Shown: positions 11,524 through 20,254, counted from the stretch's first letter. The stretch is 64,000 bases of DNA from Simplicispira sedimenti (GCF_022760965.1 NZ_JAKVIJ010000012.1:79582-143581); one strand, 5' to 3'. Translations and numbers: made by a program. The notes: generated by a model from the sequence alone, not told the origin.

Positions 11524-14031
11524 ATGACCGCATCTGCCACGCCATTTCCCCACCTGCTTGCGCCGCTTGACCTGGGCTTCACCACGCTCAAGAACCGCGT
11601 GCTCATGGGCTCCATGCACGTGGGGCTGGAAGAGGCGCCCAATGGCTTCGAGCGCATGGCCGCCTTCTATGCCGAGCGTGCGCGCGGCGGTGTGGGCTTG
11701 ATCGTGACCGGTGGCATTGCCCCCAACGACCGCGCCCGCCCCATGCCCGGCGGCGCAGCCATGACGAGCCAGCACGAGGCCGACAAGCACAAGGTGGTGA
11801 CCCAGGCGGTGCACGATGCAGGCGGCAAGATCTGCATGCAGATCCTGCACTTTGGCCGCTATGCCTACCACCCCGAGCTGGTGGCGCCCAGCGCCCTCAA
11901 GGCGCCCATCAGCCCGTTCCGCCCCCATGCGCTGACCACCGAAGAGGTCAAGCAGACCGTGGAGGACTATGCCAACGCTGCCGTGCTGGCGCAAAGCGCA
12001 GGCTACGACGGCGTGGAGATCATGGGCTCCGAGGGCTACCTCATCAACGAATTCATTGCTGCGCAGACCAACCAGCGCGACGACGAATACGGTGGTAGCT
12101 ATGAGAACCGCATCCGCTTTGCACTGGAGATCGTGCGCCGCACGCGCGAGCGCGTGGGCCAGAACTTCATCATCATCTTCCGCCTGTCTATGCTCGACCT
12201 GGTGGAAGGCGGCTCCACGCAAGAGGAAGTGGTGCAACTGGCCCAGGCCCTCGAAGCGGCAGGCGTCACCATCCTGAACACCGGCATTGGCTGGCACGAG
12301 GCGCGCATCCCAACAATAGCCACCAAGGTGCCGCGCGCGGCCTTTGCCTGGGTGACGCAGCAGCTCAAGGGCAAGGTGCGCATTCCGCTGGTGGCCACCA
12401 ACCGCATCAACACGCCCGAAGTGGCCGAAGAGGTGCTCGCCAACGGTCAGGCCGACATGGTCAGCATGGCGCGCCCCTTCCTGGCCGACCCGGAGTTTGT
12501 GAACAAGGCCGCCGCAGGTCGCTCGCAGGACATCAACACCTGCATTGGCTGCAATCAGGCCTGCCTGGACCACACCTTTGGCGGCAAGATCACCTCCTGC
12601 CTGGTCAACCCCCGCGCCTGTCACGAAACCATTCTGGTCCCCCTGCCGCTGCCCAAGAAGGAGCGCGTGGCCGTGGTGGGCGCAGGCCCGGCCGGTCTGG
12701 CCTTTGCCACCGAAGCCGCCCAGCGCGGGCTGGAGGTGACCCTGTTTGACGCGGCCAGCGAAATCGGCGGGCAGTTCAACGTGGCCAAGCAGGTGCCGGG
12801 CAAGGAAGAGTTCTACGAGACGCTGCGTTACTTCGCTGAGCGCCTCAAGCAGACCGGCGTGAGCGTGAAGCTGGGCCAGCGCGTCAGTGCCGACGAATTG
12901 GTGCAAGCCGGATTCAAGCAGGTGGTGCTGGCCACGGGCATCAGCCCGCGCCTGCCCGAGATCGAAGGCGTCCACCACCCCAAGGTGCTGGGCTACCTCG
13001 ACGTGCTGCGCGACAAGAGGCCGGTGGGCAAGACCGTGGCCGTGATCGGCGCGGGTGGCATCGGCTTCGACGTGAGCGAATACCTGCTGCACGAGGGCAC
13101 CAGCCCCAGCCTGGACAAGGCCAAGTTCTTTGCCGAGTGGGGGGTGGATACCGCCGGCAGCGCGCGCGGTGGTCTCAAGCCCGCCCATATCGGCGACATC
13201 CCACGCAAGATCTACCTGCTGCAGCGCAAGACCAGCAAGGTGGGCGACGGCCTGGGCAAGACCACCGGCTGGATCCACCGCACGGGCCTGAAGAACCGTG
13301 GCGTGGAAATGATCCCTGGCGTGCAGTACCGCAAGATTGACGATGCTGGCCTGCACATCACGGTGGACAACAAGGACATGACCCTGCCCGTGGATAACAT
13401 CATCGTCTGCGCCGGTCAAGACCCCAACCGCGAGCTGCAGGCTGCATTGGAAGCGAAAGGCGTGCGCGTGCACCTGATCGGCGGCGCCGACAAGGCCGCT
13501 GAGCTGGACGCCAAGCGTGCCATCAAGCAAGGCACCGAGCTGGCGCTGCGCATGGACCTGAGCCCGGCACCCGCCGCCGCGCAGGCTGCAACCGGCGCAA
13601 GCCACCAGGCCCCGGCCGCCGTGCAGGCCAGCCTCAAAGCCTGGCACGCCATGGTGGCCGCGGGCGACCTGAGTGAGTTGCCCAGCATCCTGCACAAGAA
13701 GGCCGTGTTCCGCTCGCCCATGGCGCACACCCCGTACCCCAGCGCGCAGGCAGTGCAGGTCATCCTGGGCACGGTGGTCAAGGTGTTTGAAGACTTCACC
13801 TACCACCGCACCTACACCAGCGAAGATGGCATGAGCGCCATCCTGGAGTTCTCTGCCAAGGTCAATGGCAAGGAGCTCAAGGGCATCGACCAGATCCGCT
13901 TCGACGAAGAAGGCAAGATCGTGGACTTTGAAGTCATGGTGCGGCCCATGAGCGGCCTGCAGGCCCTGGGCGACGAAATGGCCCAGCGCCTGGCACCCTA
14001 CATTGCCATGATGAAGGGCGCCAAGGCGTGA
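11524..14031 (+). CDS. fadH: 2,4-dienoyl-CoA reductase (FadH type) with C-terminal NTF2-like domain
   Basis: NADPH-dependent reductase that removes conjugated double bonds during beta-oxidation of unsaturated acyl-CoAs. Residues 1-330 are an old-yellow-enzyme FMN barrel (HFGRYAYHPELVAPSA, QTNQRDDEYGGSYENR). Cysteines C340, C343, C347 and C359 (CIGCNQAC...SCLVNPRAC) bind a 4Fe-4S cluster exactly as in E. coli FadH. FAD and NAD(P) motifs follow near 382 (VAVVGAGPAGLAFATEA) and 506 (VAVIGAGGIGFDVSE). E. coli FadH stops near 672 residues; this 835-residue protein adds an Ala/Pro linker and a SnoaL/NTF2-like domain (about 695-825). It lies behind PadR operators and before an ECH1-type isomerase. 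Confidence 0.88.
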   Translation: MTASATPFPHLLAPLDLGFTTLKNRVLMGSMHVGLEEAPNGFERMAAFYAERARGGVGLIVTGGIAPNDRARPMPGGAAMTSQHEADKHKVVTQAVHDAGGKICMQILHFGRYAYHPELVAPSALKAPISPFRPHALTTEEVKQTVEDYANAAVLAQSAGYDGVEIMGSEGYLINEFIAAQTNQRDDEYGGSYENRIRFALEIVRRTRERVGQNFIIIFRLSMLDLVEGGSTQEEVVQLAQALEAAGVTILNTGIGWHEARIPTIATKVPRAAFAWVTQQLKGKVRIPLVATNRINTPEVAEEVLANGQADMVSMARPFLADPEFVNKAAAGRSQDINTCIGCNQACLDHTFGGKITSCLVNPRACHETILVPLPLPKKERVAVVGAGPAGLAFATEAAQRGLEVTLFDAASEIGGQFNVAKQVPGKEEFYETLRYFAERLKQTGVSVKLGQRVSADELVQAGFKQVVLATGISPRLPEIEGVHHPKVLGYLDVLRDKRPVGKTVAVIGAGGIGFDVSEYLLHEGTSPSLDKAKFFAEWGVDTAGSARGGLKPAHIGDIPRKIYLLQRKTSKVGDGLGKTTGWIHRTGLKNRGVEMIPGVQYRKIDDAGLHITVDNKDMTLPVDNIIVCAGQDPNRELQAALEAKGVRVHLIGGADKAAELDAKRAIKQGTELALRMDLSPAPAAAQAATGASHQAPAAVQASLKAWHAMVAAGDLSELPSILHKKAVFRSPMAHTPYPSAQAVQVILGTVVKVFEDFTYHRTYTSEDGMSAILEFSAKVNGKELKGIDQIRFDEEGKIVDFEVMVRPMSGLQALGDEMAQRLAPYIAMMKGAKA

Positions 14032-14043
14032 TTTGCAATTAAA

Positions 14044-14091
14044 TTGATAGCTGCTTGCGCTTATCCATCAAGCGCTTGCGGCCAAAAATAC
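14044..14091. repeat. Dispersed palindromic repeat, intergenic copy
   Basis: TTGATAGCTGCTTGCGCTT, ATCCATC, AAGCGCTTGCGGCC, AAAAATA. The core AAGCGCTT-like stem can fold around ATCCATC. It fills the gap between the fadH-like gene and the isomerase gene, and so may affect the intercistronic mRNA. Confidence 0.7.
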
Positions 14092-14106
14092 CTACAAGGA
14101 GCTTCC

Positions 14107-14922
14107 ATGCCGACCTTTGAGACCCTTGCCGTCACGCTGCAAGACCACATCGCCACCATCCGCCTGAACCGCCCGGACAAGGCCAACGCCATGAACGCCA
14201 CCATGTGGCAGGAAATCCGCCAGGCCTTTGACTGGGTGGACGCCACGCCCGAGGCCCGCGTGGCCGTGCTGCAGGCCGAGGGCAAGTACTTCACCGCCGG
14301 TATCGACCTACAGATGATGATGGGCCTGTCTGCCCACATCGCCGACGACTGCGAAGGCCGTATGCGCGAAAAGCTGCGCCGCCTCATCCTCGATCTGCAA
14401 GACACCCTCACCAGCCTGGAGCGCTGCCGCAAGCCCGTGCTTGCCGCCATCCACGGTGGTTGCATCGGTGGCGGCATCGACCTCATCACCTGCGCCGACA
14501 TGCGCTATTGCAGCGAGGACGCCAGCTTCACCATCAAGGAAATCGACATCGGCATGGTGGCCGACGTGGGCACCTTGCAGCGCCTGCCCAAGCTCATCGG
14601 CCAAGGCATCACGCGCGAACTGGCCTACACCGGGCGCATCTTTGGCGCCGAAGAAGCGCAGCGCATCGGCCTGGTCAACCGCGTGTTCCACACGCGTGAG
14701 GCCTTGTACGCCGGGGTGCAGCAGATCGCCGCCACCATCGCCGCCAAGTCGCCGCTGTCCGTCCGCGGCACCAAGGAAATGCTCAACTACGCCCGCGACC
14801 ACAGCGTGGCCGACAGCCTGAACTACATCGCCACCTGGAACGCGGCCATGCTGCAAAGCAAGGACCTGATGGAAGCCATGACAGCCAACATGGCCAAGAA
14901 AGCGCCGGAGTTCAAGGACTGA
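14107..14922 (+). CDS. Delta3,5-Delta2,4-dienoyl-CoA isomerase-like crotonase
   Basis: Crotonase-fold enzyme of 271 residues. The stretch FTIKEIDIGMVADVGTLQRL closely follows the active-site region of eukaryotic ECH1. The three acidic residues of ECH1 (rat D176, E196, D204) correspond in exact spacing to D125, E145 and D153 here. Such isomerases move double bonds of 3,5-dienoyl-CoA to 2,4-dienoyl-CoA, the substrate of 2,4-dienoyl-CoA reductase encoded immediately upstream. The ATG at 14107 has AAGGAG upstream; an earlier start at 14044 would translate the repeat. Oxyanion-hole motifs AGIDL and GGCIGGG are present. Confidence 0.85.
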   Translation: MPTFETLAVTLQDHIATIRLNRPDKANAMNATMWQEIRQAFDWVDATPEARVAVLQAEGKYFTAGIDLQMMMGLSAHIADDCEGRMREKLRRLILDLQDTLTSLERCRKPVLAAIHGGCIGGGIDLITCADMRYCSEDASFTIKEIDIGMVADVGTLQRLPKLIGQGITRELAYTGRIFGAEEAQRIGLVNRVFHTREALYAGVQQIAATIAAKSPLSVRGTKEMLNYARDHSVADSLNYIATWNAAMLQSKDLMEAMTANMAKKAPEFKD

Positions 14923-14960
14923 CGATTTCCAGAAGGCCGAGCCGACATGGCAGATGCCCG

Positions 14961-15860
14961 CTAACGCACCAACTCTGCCCCCGCTGCCTGCTGCACGCAG
15001 CGTCCCAGCCGCTCCAGCGCTGGCAAGGGCAGGTTGGCGCATTGCCAGTACAGCGGCACATCCAGGTGCTGGCCGGGCAGCAGTTCCACCAGGCGACCGC
15101 TGCGCAGGTGTTCATGCACCATGTGCCAGGGGTTCATGCCCCAGCCAATGCCACCGAGGCAGGCGTCCACAAAGGCCTGGGTGGAGGGCAGGCGGTGGGC
15201 GAACAGCGGGACTTGCTTGCGTACGGCACGGCGCACCCAGTGGTCCTGCAGGCGATCGTTGCGGTCAAACACCAGGCTGGGCGCCTGGGCCAGTGCGGCC
15301 GGGGTCACTCCTTGCGCAAACCAGTGCTGCACATAGGCGGGCGAGGCGGTGGCCAGGTAGCGCAGGCCGCCCAGCTTGCGGCTGCGGCAGCCCTGGATGG
15401 GTTGTGCCAGCGAGGTCACCGCGCCCAGCACATGGCCCCGGCGCAGCCAGTCACCGGTGTGGTCCTGGTCGTCCACGGCCACGTCCACCAGGGTGTCGTC
15501 TTCGGCGCTGAAAGCCTGCAGCGCGGCAATGAACCAGGTGGCCAGGCTGTCGGCGTTGATGGCGATGCGTACCGTAGTGCGTGCCAGGTGGGGCTGTGCA
15601 TCGCCCACCCAGGGCAGGTCGCGCCGCAGCTCGTCTTCCAGCAGCGCCACCGTATGTGCATGGCGGCACAGTCGCGCGCCCAGTTCGGTGGGGATGCAGG
15701 GTTGGCCGCGTACCACCAGCACGGCGCCGGCCCGGTCTTCCAGCAGACGGATGCGTTGCGACACGGCCGATGGCGTGACGTGCAGCAGGCGCGCGGCACG
15801 CTCAAAGCTGCCTTCGCGTGCCACGATGGCCAGGGTGGTGAGCAGGGTGGGGTCGAGCAT
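14961..15860 (-). CDS. ArgP/LysG-type LysR transcriptional regulator
   Basis: A 299-residue LysR-family regulator. The N-terminal winged HTH (FERAARLLHVTPSAVSQRIR) and ligand domain fit the ArgP (IciA)/LysG subgroup, which senses basic amino acids. It is divergent from a LysE-type exporter with an 85-bp shared region. This is the standard lysG-lysE or argP-argO arrangement, in which the regulator activates the exporter when intracellular lysine or arginine is high. Confidence 0.9.
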   Translation of the reverse strand: MLDPTLLTTLAIVAREGSFERAARLLHVTPSAVSQRIRLLEDRAGAVLVVRGQPCIPTELGARLCRHAHTVALLEDELRRDLPWVGDAQPHLARTTVRIAINADSLATWFIAALQAFSAEDDTLVDVAVDDQDHTGDWLRRGHVLGAVTSLAQPIQGCRSRKLGGLRYLATASPAYVQHWFAQGVTPAALAQAPSLVFDRNDRLQDHWVRRAVRKQVPLFAHRLPSTQAFVDACLGGIGWGMNPWHMVHEHLRSGRLVELLPGQHLDVPLYWQCANLPLPALERLGRCVQQAAGAELVR

Positions 15861-15945
15861 GCGGCTGATTCAACGTTAGCAATACTGAATTCAGATTAGC
15901 AGAATTTGCTGGTAGGTGGCATGGTGCTTCGCCATACTGCGCACC

Positions 15946-16599
15946 ATGTTCTCTTCCTCTGCGGTTTTGGATGTCTCTGCCATGGTGCCGGTGTTTGTGG
16001 CGGGATTGGTGCTGACGCTCTCGCTCATCGCGGCCATCGGGGCGCAGAACACCTATGTGCTGCGCCAGGGCCTGCGACGTGAGCATGTGGCCCTGGTGGT
16101 GGTGGTGTGTGTTGCGCTCGATGCCGCGCTCATGGCGCTGGGCATCAGTGGGTTGGCGGCGTTCTTGGTGCGCAGCCCAGTGCTGTTGCGCGCAGTGGCG
16201 TACTTGGGTGCCGCAGCCTTGGCCTGGTATGCCTGGCAGGCCTTCGGTCGCGCGTTGCAGCCCCAGGCCCTGCAGGCGCAGGCCCAAGGCCAGCGGCAGG
16301 CGCCACGGCAGGTGCTTGCCCAGGTACTGGGCATCAGTCTGCTCAACCCCCATGTGTACCTGGATACGGTGCTGCTGATTGGCGCCATGGGGGCGCAGCA
16401 GCCTGCGGGGGCACAAGGCATCTTTTGGCTCGGGGCCACCAGTGCCAGCGCGCTGTGGTTTCTGGGGCTGGGTTTTGGTGCACGCTGGCTGGCGCCCGTA
16501 TTTGCAAGGCCCGAGGCATGGCGCGTGCTGGACTTGTCGGTGGCCGTGATGATGGGCTGGCTGGCCTGGGGATTGCTGCGGCAGGGTTGGAGTGGGTAG
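15946..16599 (+). CDS. LysE/ArgO-type amino-acid exporter
   Basis: An integral membrane exporter of 217 residues with about six helices. The LysE signature GAQNTYVLRQGLRREH is near the N-terminus, and LLNPHVYLDTVLLIGA is in the middle, both as in LysE/ArgO exporters of lysine and arginine. The ATG at 15946 is preferred; ATGs at 15916 and 15982 are in frame. It is divergent from an ArgP-like regulator, which supports basic amino acids as substrates. Confidence 0.9.
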   Translation: MFSSSAVLDVSAMVPVFVAGLVLTLSLIAAIGAQNTYVLRQGLRREHVALVVVVCVALDAALMALGISGLAAFLVRSPVLLRAVAYLGAAALAWYAWQAFGRALQPQALQAQAQGQRQAPRQVLAQVLGISLLNPHVYLDTVLLIGAMGAQQPAGAQGIFWLGATSASALWFLGLGFGARWLAPVFARPEAWRVLDLSVAVMMGWLAWGLLRQGWSG

Positions 16600-16633
16600 C
16601 GGGGGTTTGGGTCTCGCGCGACAATCACGCGCC

Positions 16634-17254
16634 GTGAACCACAACCCCTCTGCCCAGACGCAGGCAGTGGGCTGCACCTTGTGCCAGCCCAGCGCCTTGC
16701 AACAGTTGCTGCAATCCCATGCACAGGCCAGCGCCCAGTGGATGGCGCTGCCCCGCCTTGCGTTGGATGGCGGGCAGGTGTTGTTGCGGGCGGGACAGAG
16801 GGTGGAGCAGTGCTGGTGGGTGGAGCGCGGTCTCTTGCGCAGCTACTACCTGGATGCTCAGGGCAGGGAGAGCAACCGGGCCTTCCATTGCGAGGGCGAC
16901 TGGGTGGGGCATGGTGTGCCGCCGGTATCGGCAGTCAGCGAACACCATGTCGAAGCCCTGGAGCCGAGTGTGGTGGTGGCGTTGCCTTACGCCGTGCTGC
17001 GCAGCTTGTTGCAGGACCACCCGGCATTGGAGCCTCTGCTGCACGAGGCCCACAACAGCCTGTTTGCTGCACAGGCACGGCGCGAGGCCAGCCTGTTGGG
17101 CCACAGCCCTGCAGAGCGCTACCAGGCCTTTCGCGCAAGCCATGCCCACTTGGAGGGGCGCTTGCCCTTGCACCATGTGGCCCGCTATCTGGGCGTGACC
17201 AACGTGTCCCTCTCTCGCATTCGGGCTCGGTTGGGGCTGTCAGGCAAGGGCTGA
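16634..17254 (+). CDS. Crp/Fnr-family transcriptional regulator
   Basis: 206 residues. The N-terminal cyclic-nucleotide-binding beta-roll includes LLRAGQRVEQCWWVERGLLRSYY. The C-terminal helix-turn-helix is RLPLHHVARYLGVTNVSLSRIR. No FNR-type cysteine cluster is evident (CTLC near the N-terminus is a single pair), so oxygen sensing is not supported. The GTG at 16634 is chosen because the frame upstream overlaps the exporter gene. It converges on the cytochrome/sulfite-dehydrogenase pair; whether it regulates them is unknown. Confidence 0.82.
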   Translation: MNHNPSAQTQAVGCTLCQPSALQQLLQSHAQASAQWMALPRLALDGGQVLLRAGQRVEQCWWVERGLLRSYYLDAQGRESNRAFHCEGDWVGHGVPPVSAVSEHHVEALEPSVVVALPYAVLRSLLQDHPALEPLLHEAHNSLFAAQARREASLLGHSPAERYQAFRASHAHLEGRLPLHHVARYLGVTNVSLSRIRARLGLSGKG

Positions 17255-17290
17255 CAGGACAGCACCGTTGTGCTCTTCCTGGCCCATCGC

Positions 17291-17935
17291 TCAGTGCTCC
17301 ATGACTGTTTTTGCCGCCGCGGGCATCACCACTTTGGGCAGTGTGCTGGCATTGATAACTGCCGAGGCGTCCAGAAGGCCGTTGCGGTACAGCAGGAAGG
17401 CGGTCAGTGCGTAGATGTCATCGTTTTCCAGGCTCTTGGGGGCGTGGTAGGGCATGGCACGGCGGATGTAGTCGAAGACGGTGGTGGCGTAGGGCCAGCG
17501 TGCGCCCACGGATTGAACCAGCAAGGGATGCTTGGCAATCCGCAGCGGGCGCAGTGGGTCGTCCCAGCCGATGAATCCATCGCTGCCCACCAGACGCGCG
17601 GCTGGCCCCTCCGTACCGCTGGGGCCGTGGCATGCGGCACATTGGTTTGCGTACAGAACACGTCCTTGGGTCACGCGGCCTTGGCCCGGCGGCAGTCCGC
17701 GTCCGTTGGGGAAGACGGTGATGTCATACGGAGCCAGTTCTTCCTTTTTCAGCGCAATGGCCAGTCCCACTGTGGCAGCCGAAGCGGGCTGCGGCGTCGG
17801 CGAGGTGGTCTGTGACCAGGCGTTTGCCGCCGTGAGCCCAAGGGTGGTAGCAACGATCAAGGCGATTTGCCCCACCCAGTGCACCAGGATGGCAGCCAGC
17901 CATTTGGCAGGGGAAAGATGGATGGGGTCATGCAT
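17291..17935 (-). CDS. Monoheme cytochrome c, partner of the sulfite-dehydrogenase-like enzyme
   Basis: A 214-residue exported cytochrome. An N-terminal hydrophobic segment (about 11-40, ending near ANAWSQ) is a signal peptide or anchor. One CAACH heme motif is at residues 99-103, and a later methionine in RRAMPYHAPKSL is a probable axial ligand. Its start overlaps the end of the upstream molybdoenzyme gene by eight bases, so the two are translationally coupled. It probably takes electrons from the molybdenum centre, as SorB does for SorA or SoxD for SoxC; the single heme resembles SorB more. Confidence 0.88.
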   Translation of the reverse strand: MHDPIHLSPAKWLAAILVHWVGQIALIVATTLGLTAANAWSQTTSPTPQPASAATVGLAIALKKEELAPYDITVFPNGRGLPPGQGRVTQGRVLYANQCAACHGPSGTEGPAARLVGSDGFIGWDDPLRPLRIAKHPLLVQSVGARWPYATTVFDYIRRAMPYHAPKSLENDDIYALTAFLLYRNGLLDASAVINASTLPKVVMPAAAKTVMEH

Positions 17936-19190
17936 AGCAGTTTTCCACGCGACCATCACGGTCCACAGCCCAGGCCTGGATGGCGTTGTAGTGGTTGAAG
18001 GAGTGGGCCGCATAGCGGCCTTTCCAGGTGCTGCGGGTGGGCTGGGTGTGACCTTGCTCGTCGGTGGCGCGGCTCATCAGCACGGCTTTCTGGCCTTGCC
18101 ACTGCCAGGGCAGGGTGAAGCGGGTGAAGGAGCGGTCCAGCACCGGCCCGTGCAATATGGCTGCAGTCCAGCTTCGCCCGCCGTCCACCGACACTTCGAC
18201 GTGTGCGATACGTCCGCGTCCGGACCAGGCAAGTCCTTCGATCTCGTAGTGGCCGCGGGGGCTGGGGAGTGTCTGTTGTCCGCTGGGGCGGGTGATGACG
18301 GATTTGACCTCCATGGTCAGCGCAAAGCGCTGGATGCGTCCGTCCGACAAAACCTGGGTGTAGAGGCCCGATTCGTCCTTGGTGTGCGCAGGGATGTCGC
18401 TGAACTCAAGTCGGTGCAGCCATTTCACGTTGGCGTTTCCTTCCCAGCCGGGAACGAACAGCCGCATTGGATAGCCTTGTGAAGGGCGCAGGCGCTCGCC
18501 GTTCTGGTACAGCGCCAGCATTCCGTGCTGGCGCAGTGCCTGCAATGGCAGGCTGCGCGCGTGGGAGCCTGCATCGGCTCCTTCGGCAATCACCCATTGG
18601 GCGCTGGGTTGGGGGCGTGCCTCGTCCATCAGCAACGACAGGGGGATTCCCGTCCATTCCGAGCAAGAGACCTCCCCGGCCAACTGTCCCAGGGGGAGAT
18701 CCATCGCGAAAGGTGACAGGGCGTTGGCAGCCGAGTTGCCTGCGCACTCCAGAAAGTGCACCTTGCTGACCATGGGGTAGCGCTGCAGCCGCTCCCAGTC
18801 CAGGCGCAAGGGGCGATCGACCAGCCCATGCAGCATGAGCTGGTGGCGTGCCGGATCGATGTCGGGGATTCCGTTGTGGTGCACCGCAAAGTGCAGGCCG
18901 CCCGGGGTGATGATTCCACGCTGGTGCTGCAGTGGTGTGCGCCACACACTGAAGCCCGCTTCTTTGGATTCGGTGCGGACCACGGCCGCTTCTGCGGTGG
19001 CAGGCTGGCCGTAGGACGTGTCGGTACCTCCAGGGTTGCGTTGGTGGGCAGGCAATGCCGATCCAATGGGGGCACTGTGGGCGGGAGTTGCAAGAGTGGC
19101 TGCCTGTGCGCTGCCGGCCAGCGCCAGGGCGTGGCGCATGAACTTGCGCCGCGGCGGCATAGGTTGTGATGAAGATTCGGTGTGCGTCAT
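17928..19190 (-). CDS. Tat-exported sulfite dehydrogenase-like molybdoenzyme (SoxC/SorA family)
   Basis: A 420-residue periplasmic molybdopterin oxidoreductase. A twin-arginine signal is at residues 14-18 (RRKFM) followed by an Ala-rich hydrophobic stretch. The molybdenum-ligating cysteine is C149 in HFLECAGNS, the SoxC/SorA hallmark. A Mo-co dimerisation domain follows (about 285-400). No N-terminal heme domain is present; electrons would go to the cytochrome c encoded in the overlapping downstream gene. No other sox genes are nearby, so direct sulfite oxidation is more likely than a full Sox pathway. The ATG giving MTHTESSS is preferred to an upstream start because it leaves the Tat motif near the N-terminus. 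Confidence 0.88.
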   Translation of the reverse strand: MTHTESSSQPMPPRRKFMRHALALAGSAQAATLATPAHSAPIGSALPAHQRNPGGTDTSYGQPATAEAAVVRTESKEAGFSVWRTPLQHQRGIITPGGLHFAVHHNGIPDIDPARHQLMLHGLVDRPLRLDWERLQRYPMVSKVHFLECAGNSAANALSPFAMDLPLGQLAGEVSCSEWTGIPLSLLMDEARPQPSAQWVIAEGADAGSHARSLPLQALRQHGMLALYQNGERLRPSQGYPMRLFVPGWEGNANVKWLHRLEFSDIPAHTKDESGLYTQVLSDGRIQRFALTMEVKSVITRPSGQQTLPSPRGHYEIEGLAWSGRGRIAHVEVSVDGGRSWTAAILHGPVLDRSFTRFTLPWQWQGQKAVLMSRATDEQGHTQPTRSTWKGRYAAHSFNHYNAIQAWAVDRDGRVENCYA

Positions 19191-19259
19191 GCGTCGCAGT
19201 GTGGTGGTCGGCTTCGCACGACGCATTAACCTTGGATAACCCGCGGAAGACACCATGCG

Positions 19260-19299
19260 ATGTCATCGTTTGTTCATGGTTTGGACACGTGGATTTCAT
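19260..19299 (+). promoter_or_regulatory. Pho-box-like repeats upstream of the OlsB-like gene
   Basis: Four half-sites spaced exactly 11 bp: TCAT at 19263, TCAT at 19274, ACAC at 19285 (degenerate) and TCAT at 19296. The first two form ATGTCATCGTTTGTTCAT, close to the Pho box consensus of two CTGTCAT repeats separated by four bases. PhoB, encoded downstream in the same window, is the likely binder. Confidence 0.6.
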
Positions 19300-19382
19300 G
19301 CGGCGCACCCACACTGCCAGTGTCTGCTGCCGGGGTCTGACTCGCCGAGTCTGCACCGGGGCGTGCCAACCAGGAGTCCACC

Positions 19383-20198
19383 ATGAACGACTTGCCCAGC
19401 CCCACTTTGCCGCTTTCCCCTGTGTCCTTGCCCAGGGGGTCACTTCATCGCCCGGACGCTGCGGGCGCGCGCGGCAGTGTGGAAGTGGCTTGGGCGCGCC
19501 ACCTCGATGAGGTGAGGGCGGCGCAGCGCCTGAGGTATGAGGTGTTTGCCGTGGAGATGGGCGCACGCCTCAAGCCCACGCTCCCAGGCCATGACATTGA
19601 CGTGTTTGACGACTACTGCGAGCACTTGCTGGTGCGTGATGCACAAAGCCAGGAGGTCATAGGCACCTACCGCGTGCTGACACCTGCACAGGCACGCCGC
19701 ATTGGCAGCACCTACAGCGATACCGAGTTTGACCTGACACGCCTGCGCAGCCTGCGCGCGCGCATGGTGGAGCTGGGCCGCAGCTGTGTGCATGCCGAGC
19801 ACCGCCATGGTGGCGTGATTCTCGCCTTGTGGGGCGCTCTGGCCGACTTCATGGTGCGCAATCAGCTCGACACCATGGTGGGGTGCGCCAGCATCCCGAT
19901 GTTGCACAACGGCGTGGTGTCGGGCGATATGGCGGCCAGCATCTGGCGCCAGGTGCGCCAGACCTATCTGGCGCCCATCGAATACCAGGTACGCCCGCGT
20001 TTGCCCTTGCCCGTGGATCGCTTGGATGATTCGCTGGACATCGAGCCGCCGGCGTTGATCAAGGGCTATCTGCGCCTCGGCGCCAAGGTGCTGGGCGCTC
20101 CGGCGTGGGATCCGGACTTCAATTCGGCGGATCTGCCCATGCTCATGCGCATTGCTGATTTGCCTCCGAAGTACCGCAAGCATTTCCTCGGAGCCTGA
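19383..20198 (+). CDS. GNAT-fold N-acyltransferase, probable ornithine-lipid OlsB
   Basis: A 271-residue acyltransferase of the OlsB/PlsC-like hemolysin family. AAQRLRYEVFAVEMGARL is the conserved N-terminal signature (RyxVF motif). Further conserved segments are VGTYRVL-like IGTYRVLTP, ELGRSCVH, ALWGALADFM and the C-terminal CASIPMLHNG. OlsB adds a 3-hydroxyacyl group to ornithine, the first step of phosphorus-free ornithine lipids, which replace phospholipids under phosphate starvation in many bacteria. Pho-box repeats upstream and the phosphate island downstream support that role. No olsA-like O-acyltransferase is visible in the window. Confidence 0.75.
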   Translation: MNDLPSPTLPLSPVSLPRGSLHRPDAAGARGSVEVAWARHLDEVRAAQRLRYEVFAVEMGARLKPTLPGHDIDVFDDYCEHLLVRDAQSQEVIGTYRVLTPAQARRIGSTYSDTEFDLTRLRSLRARMVELGRSCVHAEHRHGGVILALWGALADFMVRNQLDTMVGCASIPMLHNGVVSGDMAASIWRQVRQTYLAPIEYQVRPRLPLPVDRLDDSLDIEPPALIKGYLRLGAKVLGAPAWDPDFNSADLPMLMRIADLPPKYRKHFLGA

Positions 20199-20254
20199 GC
20201 GGAGTAGGGGCGCATCCTGAGGGTCTCGGTGACAGAATGCAGATAAATTGGTGA

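Noticed and set aside
10849..13806. 985-codon minus-strand open frame
   Set aside because: Only its last 179 codons (PadR) have protein character; the rest is antisense to the fadH-like gene and arises from GC-rich codon bias.
15900..15945. Longer start for the LysE-type exporter (ATG 15916)
   Set aside because: Adds ten residues in the divergent promoter region; ATG 15946 leaves room for regulator binding.
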